Shown here: one piece after another, positions 50,515-60,612 of the stretch
How the letters are laid out: each line of letters starts with the position of its first letter
How positions within the stretch are numbered: position 1 is the first letter of the stretch
Assembly: GCA_905221605.1 (NCBI GenBank)
Contig: CAJNDS010002112.1
Coordinates: 207,001 to 271,000, forward strand
Length of the DNA: 64,000 nucleotides
Direction: 5' to 3'
DNA from: Symbiodinium natans
Lineage: Eukaryota; Sar; Dinophyceae; Suessiales; Symbiodiniaceae
Position numbers and translations under genes: made by a program
Notes under the pieces: model-generated
Databases searched by the model: none
What the model was told of the DNA's origin: nothing
The model's input: the letters and a program-made list of their open reading frames with translations, nothing else

Positions 50515-50610
50515 GCTCTTGTCCTGTCGTTGGCCCGTGAGCAGGTAGTCCCAGGTCGGCCCTCGGGACTCTGGAACGAGGATGGCGACCCCGTAGTGCT
50601 TGGCATCTTG
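50515..50610 (-). CDS. Alpha/beta hydrolase, first recognised exon
   Basis: 32 codons, minus strand: QDAKHYGVAILVPESRGPTW then DYLLTGQRQDKS. The A-I-L-V-P-E-S-R-G-x-T-W-D strand-turn motif is characteristic of bacterial-type predicted esterases (phospholipase/carboxylesterase group). Acceptor ATGGCAG|CAA. The donor appears to be GA (AAGAGC|GAGTTG), a non-canonical form reported in dinoflagellates. The N-terminal HG oxyanion region should lie further right and was not found. Confidence 0.7.
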
Positions 50611-50639
50611 CTGCCATCGCTCCTTGCTTGGGTCTAGGG

Positions 50640-52340
50640 CTTAGGTTGTGGTTTAGGGTATATGGTTTAAGGTTTTTAGGTTGAATCTGTTGTTTTTCTG
50701 TTTCTTCCCCCACTCGCTGTCTCACTCGTTTGGGCGTCTCGCCCTCGCTCTTGCTTTGCTGCTTTGAGTAGACTATTCATGTGGGTCATGTATGTGTTTT
50801 AGAAAATGGTTTTGATTATACATTTATACCATATGTATATAACTACAACTAAATAAATATTAACAACACATAAATAGATCATTTAAAAACCAGTAAATAA
50901 AATACATATATATATATATATATATGCACGTGCTTATTTGTTTATCTACTTACGTGATGTTTCTTATCTTCTTTGCAGTGCTTCCTTCGTCACATCTATG
51001 GAGTTGAAGGGCAACGGTTCCATTTGGGTTTGAGGGATATAGGGTTTATGGGGCGTTCTAGGGCTTATAAGGTTTATGGAGCTTATGGGGTTTGCAGGGT
51101 TTGTAGGGCTTCTAGGGTTTATAGAAGTTTATAGGGTTCAGGGTTTTGGCTGCAGGCCGCTCCCAGAAACCTTCTATTGCAACGCCGAAGAACAAAGATC
51201 TGTGTTTAGGCAGGGCTTGCAGGGCTTCGGGCAGCTGTTGTGCCTTGTGTTTTTGCCTCGAACCCATGACCTGAAACACCCCACTACCCTCCCAAACGCC
51301 CAAAACCCCAGATCCTCAACCCAAACACCCGAACTCAAATGTCTCAACATCTGAGCCCGTTCGGACCTCTTTTCAGGGACTCCAAAATTGCGGGTTGGGT
51401 GTAACCCCTAACGCGGAAACCCCGAACCATGGATTAACCCAAAAAACCGACTTACAGATTTGCCCTAAACCCTAAACCCTGAAGCCTGAAACCCTTTTGA
51501 ACCTGGAAGCTGCTTCATGCCAGGACTGAGGGCCGCGCCAGTCACTAGTCACCAGAGACCAGCACACCCGCAAAGCCTGAAACCCTAAACCTTATACCCT
51601 AAACCCTAAACCCCAAACCCTAAACCCCAGACCCTAAACCCCAAACCCCACACCGCCACCTCCTTGATTATTCCAGGGGGCCGTAAAGGAGAGGAAGTTC
51701 CAGTCCATGGGCCTCCCAAGATGTGAGGTTTAGGGTTTAGGGTTTAGGGTTTAGGGTTTAGGGTTTAGGGTTTAGGGTTTAGGGTTTAGGGTTTAGGGTT
51801 TAGGGTTTAGGGTTTAGGGCTTAGGGTTTAGGGTTTAGGGCTTGGGGTCTGGGGTCTGGGGTTTGGGGTTTAGGGCTATAGGGCTGAGGGTGGGATGGAG
51901 TTTTTATATTAGCGAAAGGACATGTCGGGAGGGATGACATAAAAATTGGGCCAACTTCTATACGAAATTCTCTATCAGAAGGAGACCAGAAGGGACCATC
52001 ACTCAGCTCAACTTCCCATGTCTGTCTGCAGCAGAGGGAGAGAATCTCAACCACGGCAAGCACCGAGGACGTATCCATGTCCCAAGTATTTAAAACACCC
52101 ACAAAAAGGACTTGGCATTGCAACCTAAACCCTAAACCCTAAACCCTAAACCCTAAACCCCTAAAGCAGTCCATCTAGAGGCTCAGGTTTCTTAGGCGGA
52201 GGGGAGTCTCAGGTTCGCTTCCGGACCTCCAGCAACGGGCGTCACCCCAAATCAGAAATTTTCAGCCCCTAAAAATCCCATTCGTATCAACTCTAAACGA
52301 TCTTCAACCCCTAAACCCTATGAACCCTCTCAACCCTGGG
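50640..52340. other. Repeat spacer
   Basis: AT-rich piece at 50765-50990 with a TA tract, TATAGGG variants to 51150, and a TTTAGGG array at 51726-51875. Some open frames, none recognisable. Confidence 0.5.
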
Positions 52341-52343
52341 CCT

Positions 52344-52449
52344 GGATCCGTGGAGAACCAGAAGCAGCGGCAGGCGGCCCGTGACCACATCCGGCAGCCA
52401 CACGTGCCTGGGTTCGCACAGCTCTTCCCACCATGGATGGGAGCAACTA
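52344..52449 (+). CDS. Unidentified exon
   Basis: The plus strand reads VENQKQRQAARDHIRQPHVP then GFAQLFPPWMGAT. Charged helical start followed by an aromatic/proline-rich end; convincing composition. Boundaries not defined: possible acceptor upstream of GTGGAG, possible donor in ACTAGGG. Confidence 0.45.
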
Positions 52450-53083
52450 GGGTTAAAGGCATCAGGGCTTACGGGAGTAGGGTTTAGGGTTTAGGGTTCC
52501 TTTTGAGCTTTGCGGTTGAGATTCAGATCGAGAGAGCTCGAAATCTTGCAAAGGGACCCATGGCTGAGCTAGCGGCCTCACTCCCGTTGGTTGTACCTTT
52601 CAGATTCAAAAAGTGTACGAGCCCTCTTGTGTCGCCACACATGTAGCAGGTCGCACGAGACATGATCAAGCCTACCTACCAGTAGCATAAAACACAAAGA
52701 TAAACATGTATAACAGTGTACATCATAATTAGAGTATAATCACATGTAATAATATATGTATATACATGGGGGGTCAAGGTATCTACTTCTCATATTCCCT
52801 ACTAAGCACCAGTAAGTTTAAAAGTCCACGCGGTCCGCGCACTGCAGGACTCCTAAGGATGTACCCCTAAGAGGTTCCCTTAATGTACCCCCACTATGGG
52901 TTTAGGGCTTAGGGTTTAGGGTTTAGGGTCCCTTAGAACATCTTAAAAAGATCCCAACCCACGGGTACAACCTCAGGGGTCCAAGGTAGAGACCCTCAAC
53001 CCTTTTGCTGCAGGTCTCCTGGAGTAGCTTGCAAGTGCTTCAGGTGGTCCCTAAACCCTAAAATCCCTAAACTCAGGGCCTAG

Positions 53084-53215
53084 AACGCCCCCCTGCGTTG
53101 GGGGGCGGCGCTTAAGCCCTTCGACCTCGACGGCACAAGCCGACCCAGGTCGGTCGCTCGCCTCCCACAGCATGGGGGTCGGTTGCGCCCACGATGGGCC
53201 CGGTACGGGAACACG
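53084..53215 (-). repeat. Dispersed repeat R1, right half of the split copy
   Basis: Matches the GGGCCCATCGTGGG ... GCGCCGCCCCCC ... TAGGCCCTGA part of 11840-12141. Confidence 0.7.
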
Positions 53216-53307
53216 TTGTCCTAGTAAGGGGTACCCCCCGGATCCCCCCGGGCCCCTAGGCCAGGAGGACCCGGACAGCAGCAGGCAAGGGCAATCTAAC
53301 AACGTCG

Positions 53308-53868
53308 TCAAGAATCCTTCTCTGTCTTCTCGAGCACAATGTCCTCCTGCAACTTCTCCGCCTCGCGCTCGAGCTCCTGACAGTGACAAAACGCACACAA
53401 AAGCAGCAAACCAAGGCCTGGTCCTCCACGTTCTTGGCATTGGCCGCCTGCAGTACAGCTGCAGGGTCTGCAGCGGTGAGACACTGCGGGACGGATGACA
53501 TGCTGTCCTTTTTTGCTTCCAAGAGCAGCTGCAGGTCGTCAGCAGACAAGTTCTTGGCTGCCTGACAGACGACTGACAGGATCGCAGCGTCGCAATCGAC
53601 GGACACAAGCTGAATTTTTGTTGGGCGCCTTGAGGAGCCGGTTCTTCTTCCTGATAGCATTCTTCTCATTCTTGGCGGCTTCTTTCACAGCTTTCTTTGC
53701 TGCTAACCTTTTCTTTTTCAAGTCCTCTAGCTGGTCGCAGAGGAGTGCCTCACCCGCACGCTCTCACCCGCACGCAAGCGAAGTGAAACATTTGCTCTCC
53801 TATACACCTCGGAGCGCACAGCACCACACCTCCACTTCCGCATTCTTGGCGCGCTTTTTTGGCGCCAT
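53308..53868 (-). CDS. Complete small four-exon gene, basic coiled-coil protein (117 aa)
   Basis: Exons on the minus strand: 53868-53830 (MAPKKRAKNAEVE), 53730-53629 (LEDLKKKRLAAKKAVKEAAK ...), 53561-53418 (AAKNLSADDLQLLLEAKKDS ... NAKNVEDQ) and 53376-53308 (ELEREAEKLQEDIVLEKTEK, then DS and TGA). All joins are phase 0. Introns are 99, 67 and 41 bp with GT, GC and GC donors and AG acceptors. The product starts Lys/Arg-rich (nuclear-signal-like) and continues as a charged helix or coiled coil. It resembles the small Lys-rich helical proteins common in dinoflagellate genomes; function unknown. The whole gene lies between two halves of dispersed repeat R1. Confidence 0.7.
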
Positions 53869-54059
53869 TGCCTGGCACTGGCACCGCAACTCTGCGAACC
53901 CTTGCACATGCGCAGACACGCGTGGCACTCACGCGCGCGCACCTCAGCGCAGGTTTTTCAACAGATTTATGGAAGGTATGTTTGAGCCAGGTCTTGAAGC
54001 ACGCAGCCAGACGCGCAGGCATCAGTATACGGCTAGCTGCATCTCCGGCCATGGATACG

Positions 54060-54150
54060 CTAAAAGGAATAGGTTTGGGTGGCTTTGCCGCCTTGGACGG
54101 CGTGGGGTGGGAGAAAAGTGTTAGATGGCCCTCCACAATCGGTCACGAAG
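54060..54150 (-). repeat. Dispersed repeat R1, left half of the split copy
   Basis: Matches the GATTGTGGAGGGCCATC...CCCACCCCACGCCGTC part of the copy at 11840-12141. Confidence 0.7.
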
Positions 54151-54249
54151 CTTTCGAGCTTGTTCCGAAACCTAACCTTCACAGCATCTACGCCCTATCA
54201 CAGCAAACCCTAAACTCTAAACCCTAAACCCCCAAAAGGTAGAGTGCCA

Positions 54250-54354
54250 TGACACACAGACAGGCCAAGAGGCGCTTGCTGGCCCGACTGCTCCACGCGG
54301 AAGCTTCCTTTTTGGGGGCAGCTTCTCTGCAAACAGTTACCTTCAATAGACCCT
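54250..54354 (+). CDS. Short open frame of uncertain status
   Basis: The plus strand reads MTHRQAKRRLLARLLHAEAS then FLGAASLQTVTFNRP. Its 3' end lies in the left arm of the palindrome. The opposite strand is open too. Confidence 0.25.
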
Positions 54355-54425
54355 AAACCTTAAACCCAAAACCCTCAATGAGGGTTTTGGGTTGAGGGTT
54401 TAGGGTCTATTGAAGGTAACTGTTT
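54331..54425. repeat. Near-perfect long palindrome (46-bp arms)
   Basis: AAACAGTTACCTTCAATAGA-CCCTAAACC ... GGTTTAGGGTCTATTGAAGG-TAACTGTTT with almost no central spacer and one small mismatch patch. Telomere-like units sit at the centre, so the arms fold around them. Confidence 0.9.
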
Positions 54426-54663
54426 AACCCTAAAACCCTGAAACCCTGGACCCTGGACCCTGAACCCTACCCGTGGGGTGTAGGGTCTTTTGCCGTTTTG
54501 GACCCAGAGTCTTTCTGTCAGCTGGCAGAACCGCTGTTAGGGTCTCCTAAGCCCCAAACCCTATGCTCTCTAACGTGCGCTTTGTCAACTTGTGTGTTGG
54601 CTTGTAGGTCGAGTGTCCCAGACACGAGGGATTCAGGGCTCAAGCCCGTCCCCCCCAAATGGG

Positions 54664-54748
54664 AGTTTCCGAAACTAGGGGTACCTTCTTGGGGCCCTTA
54701 TTAAGAGGGAAACCTACTATTCTTGGGGACTATATTAGGGGTAAACCC
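54664..54748. mobile_element. Short inverted-repeat element, family F
   Basis: GAGTTTCCGAAACTAGGGGTA ... ATATTAGGGGTAAACCC with ACCTACTATTCTTGGGG inside. Confidence 0.65.
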
Positions 54749-55115
54749 CCAGATGGGAGTGAGTTGTCGCTGCCCATCTGAATCGGCTCTAAACCTGGAC
54801 AAGAGATTCTGTCGCCTCCCGGTGAAGCTGCGAAACACAAAATCAAAAGTCCGCTGCGCGATCCGGTTCGTGAAATGGCCAAGCATGCTGGACAGAATGG
54901 ACAGAAACCCCTTACTATACCCAAAACCCTAAACCCTAAACCCTTAGCCGTAAACCCTAAACCCCAAACCCTAAACCCTTAGCCCTAAACCCTAAACCCT
55001 AAACCCTTAGCCCTGAACGTACATCCGAGCTTCTCTGCGCCAGCTCGGTCGGCCGTGCCGCCGGCGTCAGCGCCACATGGAGCAACTCCTGGGCTGAGAT
55101 GGTGGCTTCCGAAGA

Positions 55116-55280
55116 TAGGGTTTAGGGTTTAGGGTTTAGGGTTTAGGGTTTAGGGTTTAGGGTTAAGGGTTAAGGGTTAAGGGTTTAGGGTTTAGGGTTT
55201 AGGGTTTAGGGTTTAGGGTTAAGGGTTAAGGGTTAAGGGTTAAGGGTTAAGGGTTAAGGGTTTAGGGTTTAGGGTTTAGG
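55116..55280. repeat. TTTAGGG / TTAAGGG array
   Basis: Blocks of GGGTTTA alternate with two blocks of GGGTTAA (three and six copies), showing local amplification of a point variant. Confidence 0.93.
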
Positions 55281-55639
55281 GTCTAGTGTAGTTGCATGGT
55301 GCCTCCTTTTTGGGGGGTTTAGGGTTTTTTGGGCTTGACCTGTAGCCCAAGAAACCTACTTTTTTTGCTTCTAGGGGTTCTCTGGGCAACAGGTAGGGTT
55401 TAGTTTTTTATGGTTTTGGGTTTAAGGTTCGATTTGTGCAGCTTTTGCCCAGCGCCGAAAGCAGGGTTTAGGGTTTAGGGTTTAGGGTTTAGGGTGAAGG
55501 GTGAGAAGGGTTCGTAGAGTCTACGGCGTTTACGCGGGGCTCAAGCTTTGGTTGAAAAAGGGCGGTAGACAAGGATTTCACTTTTCCTACTTGTATCAAG
55601 TAGCTATAACTGTTCTAATCTCTCCTTTAGGGTACTTAC

Positions 55640-55733
55640 AACCCTAAACCCTAAACCCTAAACCCTAAACCCTAAACCCTAAACCCTAAACCCTAAACCC
55701 TAAACCCTAAACCCTAAACCCTAAACCCTAAAC
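55640..55733. repeat. Telomere-like array (CCCTAAA)n
   Basis: About 13 units, then a family C half-element (CTACCCATGAACCTTCAAG) at 55734-55753. Confidence 0.95.
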
Positions 55734-55832
55734 CTACCCATGAACCTTCAAGTCCCCTTTTTGGGAGCACTAACCAGTCAAGGTAAGCACGTGCGCGCTT
55801 CTGCCAGTCAAGTTGCTTCCTGGTGAGCCGCG

Positions 55833-55861
55833 ATGGCGGCCTCTTGGGACAAGCGCTGCAG
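55833..55861 (+). CDS. Possible first exon (MAASWDKRC-)
   Basis: CCGCGATGG start context, nine codons and two bases, then TGCAG|GTTTC. Joining to the acceptor at 56284 keeps an open frame to 56374 (PPRHPGTPEHHRASRTGCRP ...). Confidence 0.4.
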
Positions 55862-56283
55862 GTTTCAAGCGCACGTTCCTATCGGAACCTGATGGAGGCA
55901 TACAGATGCCTTTATTTAAGGCATAATATAACGGTACCCAAATCTTCCTTAGTAAGAGAGGTGAGACTGCCTGAGACCAACTTCAGTCCCAAAACTGGCG
56001 GCAAATGGCTTGATGGGCATCCGTTTTCTCGAACATCTGGGCTCCTATCTCACCACCTGGACTATCCTGGACTCCGACAATCCCTGGAAGAACTCTCTCT
56101 CCCTGTTTCTATCCTCCTGTTTTCTTCCTCTCGTTGTCTCGTTGTCCCGTTATCTTTCTCCCTGTGTGTCTCTGTGTCTCTGTGTCTCCGTGTCTTTCTT
56201 TCGTTAGTTCGGTCTTTCCTTGTATACTTCACTTCTTTTTTCTCTCTCGCGCTCCCCGCTCTCACTTTCTCCCTGTCTAACAG

Positions 56284-56405
56284 GCCTCCACGCCACCCTG
56301 GGACTCCCGAGCATCACCGTGCCAGCCGTACCGGGTGTCGACCACAAACTCCGCGAGCGGCGCCCACCCTTTGAAGGCTTGGGAGGGATGCGAAGTCTAA
56401 GGGCT
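56284..56405 (+). CDS. Exon after a pyrimidine-rich acceptor
   Basis: A long pyrimidine tract ends in GTCTAACAG|GCC, a textbook 3' splice site. One frame reads LHATLGLPSITVPAVPGVDH then KLRERRPPFEGLGGMRSLR and looks most protein-like. The frame that fits the candidate first exon at 55833 is also open. Function unknown. Confidence 0.5.
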
Positions 56406-56603
56406 TTAACCTAAACCCCTACATTGTTGAACCCTAAACCCGAAATCCCAAACCTCTTCTGGCTTTGGGGCTGAGAGGCTTCGGGTTGGGGTTTAGGGTT
56501 TAGGGCTTGGGGCTTAGCGCTACATTTACAAGGTTGTGGCGTTGCGGCTCTGCTTCGGACCGCGGCACCAAAGTCGCTCAACGCGCAGCCTCAGCCCTCG
56601 ACT

Positions 56604-56608
<5 letters not shown>

Positions 56609-56654
<46 letters not shown>
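56609..56654. repeat. C homopolymer, 46 bases
   Basis: Uninterrupted C run; one of about fifteen long G or C runs in the window. Confidence 0.97.
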
Positions 56655-56784
56655 TTCGCCCCCCCAACCCCAGGGGTTTCGGGTGCATCAGTCCCAAAAT
56701 CTAAACCCCCGAGACCCCGAAGAAGTCCCCAAGCAACGGCGCGGCAAAACGGGCAGATCGGGGGATTGCCCGGCCTTTGCCACC

Positions 56785-56850
56785 ATGGGCGAAGTGAAGC
56801 TCAACCCAGCCACCTCAGCTCAGGAGCTTCGGTGCAAGTTCGGGGGTTGA
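56785..56850 (+). CDS. Short 21-aa frame in strong start context
   Basis: GCCACCATGG start; MGEVKLNPATSAQELRCKFG-G then TGA. May be the start of a gene whose first donor lies inside, or chance. Confidence 0.3.
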   Translation: MGEVKLNPATSAQELRCKFGG

Positions 56851-57368
56851 AGGGTTCATGCAAGGGACTTGCTAATCGGAATAGGGCTTTGGGGGGTCAT
56901 TAGAGTATACTTATACAGGGACAGGCTTAGGATGTTTAGGGGGAATTGGGGGGCTTAAAGGGTGCCTAATGAGGGTTTAGGGCTTAGGCTTAGGGCCTGT
57001 AGGGTCCAGGGTTCTGAGGACTGAAGTGCGAGCGAACATTGCGACTCGCGCGCGCACACACACACGTGCACGCACAAACGGTATGATGTCTCGATCATGC
57101 AGCCCTAAAATCCTGTTTTGTATCCAAGACTCTCATCCCGAGACCAGTAGGCCCAGACTCGTTTAAACCCAAACCCTTTCGGCCCCAAACCCTTTCAACG
57201 CCAAACCCTTAACCCTGTAAAGCCCAAAGCCTAAACCCTCTGTCAACCCTGCAAACCCCAAATCCTGAACCCCAAACACTAAACCCCAAACCCCAAACCC
57301 TAAACCCTAAACCCAAACCCTAAGGGTCGCAGGACGACTCCAGTTCAAACCCCGAAGTCCCCCGAAGC

Positions 57369-57462
57369 CTGTGAAGATCAGCTCCCGGCCCTGCTGTCGC
57401 CCGGAGGTCACGACCAGCGCGCCTTTTTTGGAGAGGATGTTGGTTGGTGGCGGCGTTTCGAG
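57369..57462 (-). CDS. Unidentified exon
   Basis: Minus strand: ILETPPPTNILSKKGALVVT then SGRQQGRELIFT, donor CACAG|GCTTC (GC). The start is unclear because no AG precedes it in the telomere-like flank. Composition strongly coding; family not recognised. Confidence 0.5.
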
Positions 57463-57759
57463 GATAGGGTTTGGGGTTTAGGGTTTGGGGAGGATCTCAG
57501 AGGGAGGGTTTAGTTCAGGGTTTAGGCTTGGGGTTTTTGGCTTATAGTTTAGGGGTTTAGGGTGTCGGGTTTTTCCAAGATCTTTTCATGGAAGTTCTAC
57601 TGTAAGCTACCCAAAACGTGCATGCTCATTCACCAGGCAACTCAACCCCAACCCCATTTGGGTCATTTGGGTAGCTCTCTAAGTTAGTAGGGTGCCCTTC
57701 TGCAGTCCTTATTTTCCGGGTGAGCAGTGGCGAAAACCCTTTGAACTTTTCATTCGACT

Positions 57760-58050
57760 ATGGAAGGGTTCTCGCGGGCTCTGACGCGGCCTGCTGCAGG
57801 CCGCATCGCGCGCTGACGCGCACGTGCTTTTTGGGGTTGCACTGACGCGGACTATCGCGGGAAGCCAACACAAGACCCCAAACCTTCAGAATAGCCTGAA
57901 CCCTAATATACCGACAAGACCTGCAGTCAGAGACATGTTTTACAACCAACACCTACCCTGTCGCGCGCTATCGCGCGCTCTCGTAACCAGAGCTCTCGCA
58001 GAAACTATCGCGCACTGGCGCGCCTCGGACTTTAGCTGACGCGGGCCAAT
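57760..58050. other. CGCG-motif-rich block
   Basis: CTGACGCGG/CTGACGCGC occurs four times and CTATCGCG four times within 290 bp, in a window otherwise poor in CGCG. No convincing gene. Confidence 0.5.
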
Positions 58051-58492
58051 CAAAGGCGAACCCTCAATCTAATTCTTTCATGGAAGGTTTTTGGCGCCGC
58101 TCGGGTGCACGGTATGTAGGACCCAAAGAAAGGGACCCCTAATTCAGAGAACTGCTGTACCCTTTTGCAACCTTGTGGGCCCCAAGCCCTAAACCCTAAA
58201 CCCTATACACCCTTTTTTGCAACCCCCAAACCCTAAACCCTAAACCCGGAAACCCCAACCCTTACTAAACCCCTAAGCCCCGAGGCCCCAGACTTAACCC
58301 TCGAAATCCGACGCCTGGCAGTTGCACCACCCAGGGCAGGCCTTCAGCTGACCTGTCGTGTCTCCAGCCCCCCTTTCTTGCCCCAAACGCCTAAACTCTA
58401 CCTAGGGTGTAGGGTCTTTGGGGTGTAGGGTTCCCGCCCCCCCCCCCCCCCCCCCCCTGTTTGCCCTAAACCCCAAACCCTGCTTCGGTGTA

Positions 58493-58611
58493 GGGTACTT
58501 AGGGTACTTAGGGTACTCAGGGTACTTGGGGTAGTTGGGGTACTTGGGGTAGTTGGGGTACTTAGGGTACTTAGGGCACTGGGTACTTGGGGTACTTGGG
58601 GTAGTTGGGCT
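58493..58611. repeat. 10-bp minisatellite GGGTACTT(A/G)G
   Basis: About 12 copies with GGGTAGTTGG variants. May derive from TTAGGG by insertion of TAC. Confidence 0.9.
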
Positions 58612-58700
58612 TTAGGGCTACTTGGAGGTTTAATGGTATTTTTAAGGGGTCTATAAGTGCCTTTAAGTGCCTTAAAATTGAGGTGTCAAAACCCTAAACC

Positions 58701-58735
<35 letters not shown>

Positions 58736-58784
58736 TCGGGTGTTTGGGGGTTCCAGCTAGGAAGACCCTCGGCCCTGAACTCTC

Positions 58785-58931
58785 ATGTTCTTGCTGCGCC
58801 CGAGCAAGGAGGGACTGCGCTCCCGAACTATAAGCCTTCTTTCTGGGCTAAGTGTGGGAAGAATAAGGGAAACCCGCCTGAGAACACCTCCCCACGTGCA
58901 TTATGTCTGGGTGATGGTTCGGCTGCTGTAA
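58785..58931 (+). CDS. Short 48-aa open frame
   Basis: Plus strand: MFLLRPSKEGLRSRTISLLS ... PPHVHYVWVMVRLL, TAA. Natural composition, no recognised family. Confidence 0.3.
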   Translation: MFLLRPSKEGLRSRTISLLSGLSVGRIRETRLRTPPHVHYVWVMVRLL

Positions 58932-59098
58932 ACTCAACACCCTCAACCTCTGAACCCTCAAGCCCTAAGATTTTAGTTTTGTTTGCCACCCGCCAAGCAC
59001 ACAAGCCACTCTGCAGGGTTTAGGGTTTAGGGTTTAGGGTTTAGGGTTTAGGGCTAAACCCCCAACCTCACACCCTGAACCCTGGTTTTCTCCCAGGC

Positions 59099-59180
59099 TG
59101 CTCGGAGGGCGCGCTCCGGATCTGCACGCGCCGGGCAGCCACGCGGAGCGCCCGCGGCAGCTGGCCAGTGGAAGGGCCTT
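59099..59180. CDS. GC-rich exon of uncertain strand
   Basis: Plus: TCTCCCAG|G then LLGGRAPDLHAPGSHAERPR. Minus: GGCCAG| then LPRALRVAARRVQIRSAPSE. Both look coding; flanked by telomere-like arrays. Confidence 0.4.
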
Positions 59181-59189
59181 GGGTTCTAA

Positions 59190-59342
59190 GGGGGTTTAGG
59201 GTTTAGGGTTTAGGGTTTTAGGGTTTTAGGGTTTTAGGGTTTTAGGGTTTTAGGGTTTTAGGGTTTAGGGTTTAGGGTTTAGGGTTTAGGGTTTAGGGTT
59301 TAGGGTTTAGGGTTTAGGGTTTAGGGTTTAGGGTTTAGGGTT
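59190..59342. repeat. TTTAGGG array with TTTTAGGG block
   Basis: Two or three GGGTTTA units, six GGGTTTTA units, then about 11 GGGTTTA units, ending exactly where a family C element starts. Confidence 0.95.
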
Positions 59343-59343
59343 T

Positions 59344-59464
59344 CTTGAAGGTGCATGGGTAGCTACCAGTAGTGCTATAAGTCAGGTAACCGATGTTTTA
59401 ACCTTAACTAAGGTACTCAATAACCACTAACCCTACTACTTATAACGACCCATGAACCTTCAAG
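59344..59464. mobile_element. Short inverted-repeat element, family C (copy 3)
   Basis: CTTGAAGGTGCATGGGTAGC ... ACGACCCATGAACCTTCAAG, 121 bp. Confidence 0.85.
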
Positions 59465-59523
59465 TTGGGTTTTGTTGCCACCTGCCCCACAAAAAGTTCC
59501 GGTTTGGGGCAAAGGGGAGATGC

Positions 59524-59526
<3 letters not shown>

Positions 59527-59568
<42 letters not shown>
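59527..59568. repeat. CT microsatellite
   Basis: About 20 CT units. Confidence 0.97.
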
Positions 59569-59773
59569 AGGCACTATGGGGGACATGCCTGAACCCCTGA
59601 ACCGGCCCTTGTTCAACTCACAATGCCCCAACTGCTCAACTCATCTGGGTTTGGGTCTGTAGGCTTGTTACTTGTGGCTTCTGGCGCCTGAGGTCCTGGC
59701 AAGCGGTGGGAACCAAAGGACTGGACCCTCTGAGCGTGCCAGCCTTCGTTGCCCAGGCCCCAAGACTCGTCCA

Positions 59774-59887
59774 CTTGAAGGTTCATGAGTAGTTAGAAGT
59801 AATATGGGTTAGAAGTACCTTGATTTGAGGTTGTAGTATAGATTACCCCACTTATACCCCACGTCTAACTACCCATGAACCTTCAAG
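59774..59887. mobile_element. Short inverted-repeat element, family C (copy 4)
   Basis: CTTGAAGGTTCATGAGTAGT ... AACTACCCATGAACCTTCAAG. Confidence 0.85.
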
Positions 59888-60084
59888 CAAGCATGGCTAG
59901 CTTGGGTCAATTGCATACTAGCCCTGGCTCGGCGGTCGTTCCCTGTGTCTGCCTCCACCTTCACCCCAGACGCCCCAACCCTCAGGGTTTAGGGTTTAAG
60001 TAAGCCCTAAACCCTGACCCTAAACCCTAAACCGGCCCTAAACCCTAAACCCCAAACCCCAAACCCTAAGCCCTACAAAAACCT

Positions 60085-60612
60085 TCAAGGCGCAAAAAGG
60101 AGCCCCCAGACGGCCCCCAGAACCCCCAGAACCATCCAGCCAGCTGCAAGCCAGGCGGCTCGCGGGATCCTAGGCGCCACCGGCATGCTGGCGCCCGGGC
60201 CGAGGGACAAGGCGCCAGGGCCATAGCTGGCTCCAGGCCCATAGGTGGCTCCAGGTCGGGGATACCCCGAAACGGTGTAGGGCCTGGTCTCCGGCCTCAT
60301 GTGGGTGCCGAGGCATGGCCTGCAGCTACTTTGGCTGCTGCGAGAGATGTGGCCCCTTGCTTGAGCCACACCGAAAGCTGCCACACACGCACCACCACCG
60401 GGTACTCCACGAGCTGCTGCAGAAGAAAGCTCGGCTGTGAGATACGTGGTCTCACCTTCTACACCATGTGATATCAATGGGACCCTTCCTCTTAAGTCAC
60501 ACGTGCCTCTCGAAGAAAATTTCAACATCTTAAAAACTAGGGAAATGTTTTGCATGAAGCCTCGCCTCTGCCAGTGCCGCGGGAGGCACACAGCGGTCGA
60601 CCAGACGAGCAC
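60085..60612 (-). CDS. Candidate C-terminal coding region with Pro/Gly repeats and a membrane helix
   Basis: A minus-strand frame of 175 codons is open. The last part is the most convincing: RPETRPYTVSGYPRPGATYG, PGASYGPGALSLGPGASMPV, then the hydrophobic AAWLAAGWMVLGVLGAVWGL ending LFAP and stop. This looks like a tail-anchored protein with a (P/G-rich) spacer. A possible acceptor (TAGCTGCAG|GCC) near 60318 would make 60085-60317 the true last exon. Upstream GETTYLTAELSSAAARGVPG may belong to another exon. Family unknown. Confidence 0.5.
   Translation of the reverse strand: MLVWSTAVCLPRHWQRRGFMQNISLVFKMLKFSSRGTCDLRGRVPLISHGVEGETTYLTAELSSAAARGVPGGGACVAAFGVAQARGHISRSSQSSCRPCLGTHMRPETRPYTVSGYPRPGATYGPGASYGPGALSLGPGASMPVAPRIPRAAWLAAGWMVLGVLGAVWGLLFAP

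Noticed and set aside
60345-60372. Spliced-leader gene or relic (TGTGGCTCAAG on the minus strand)
   Set aside because: Only nine to ten bases match, with no leader upstream and no donor site after it.
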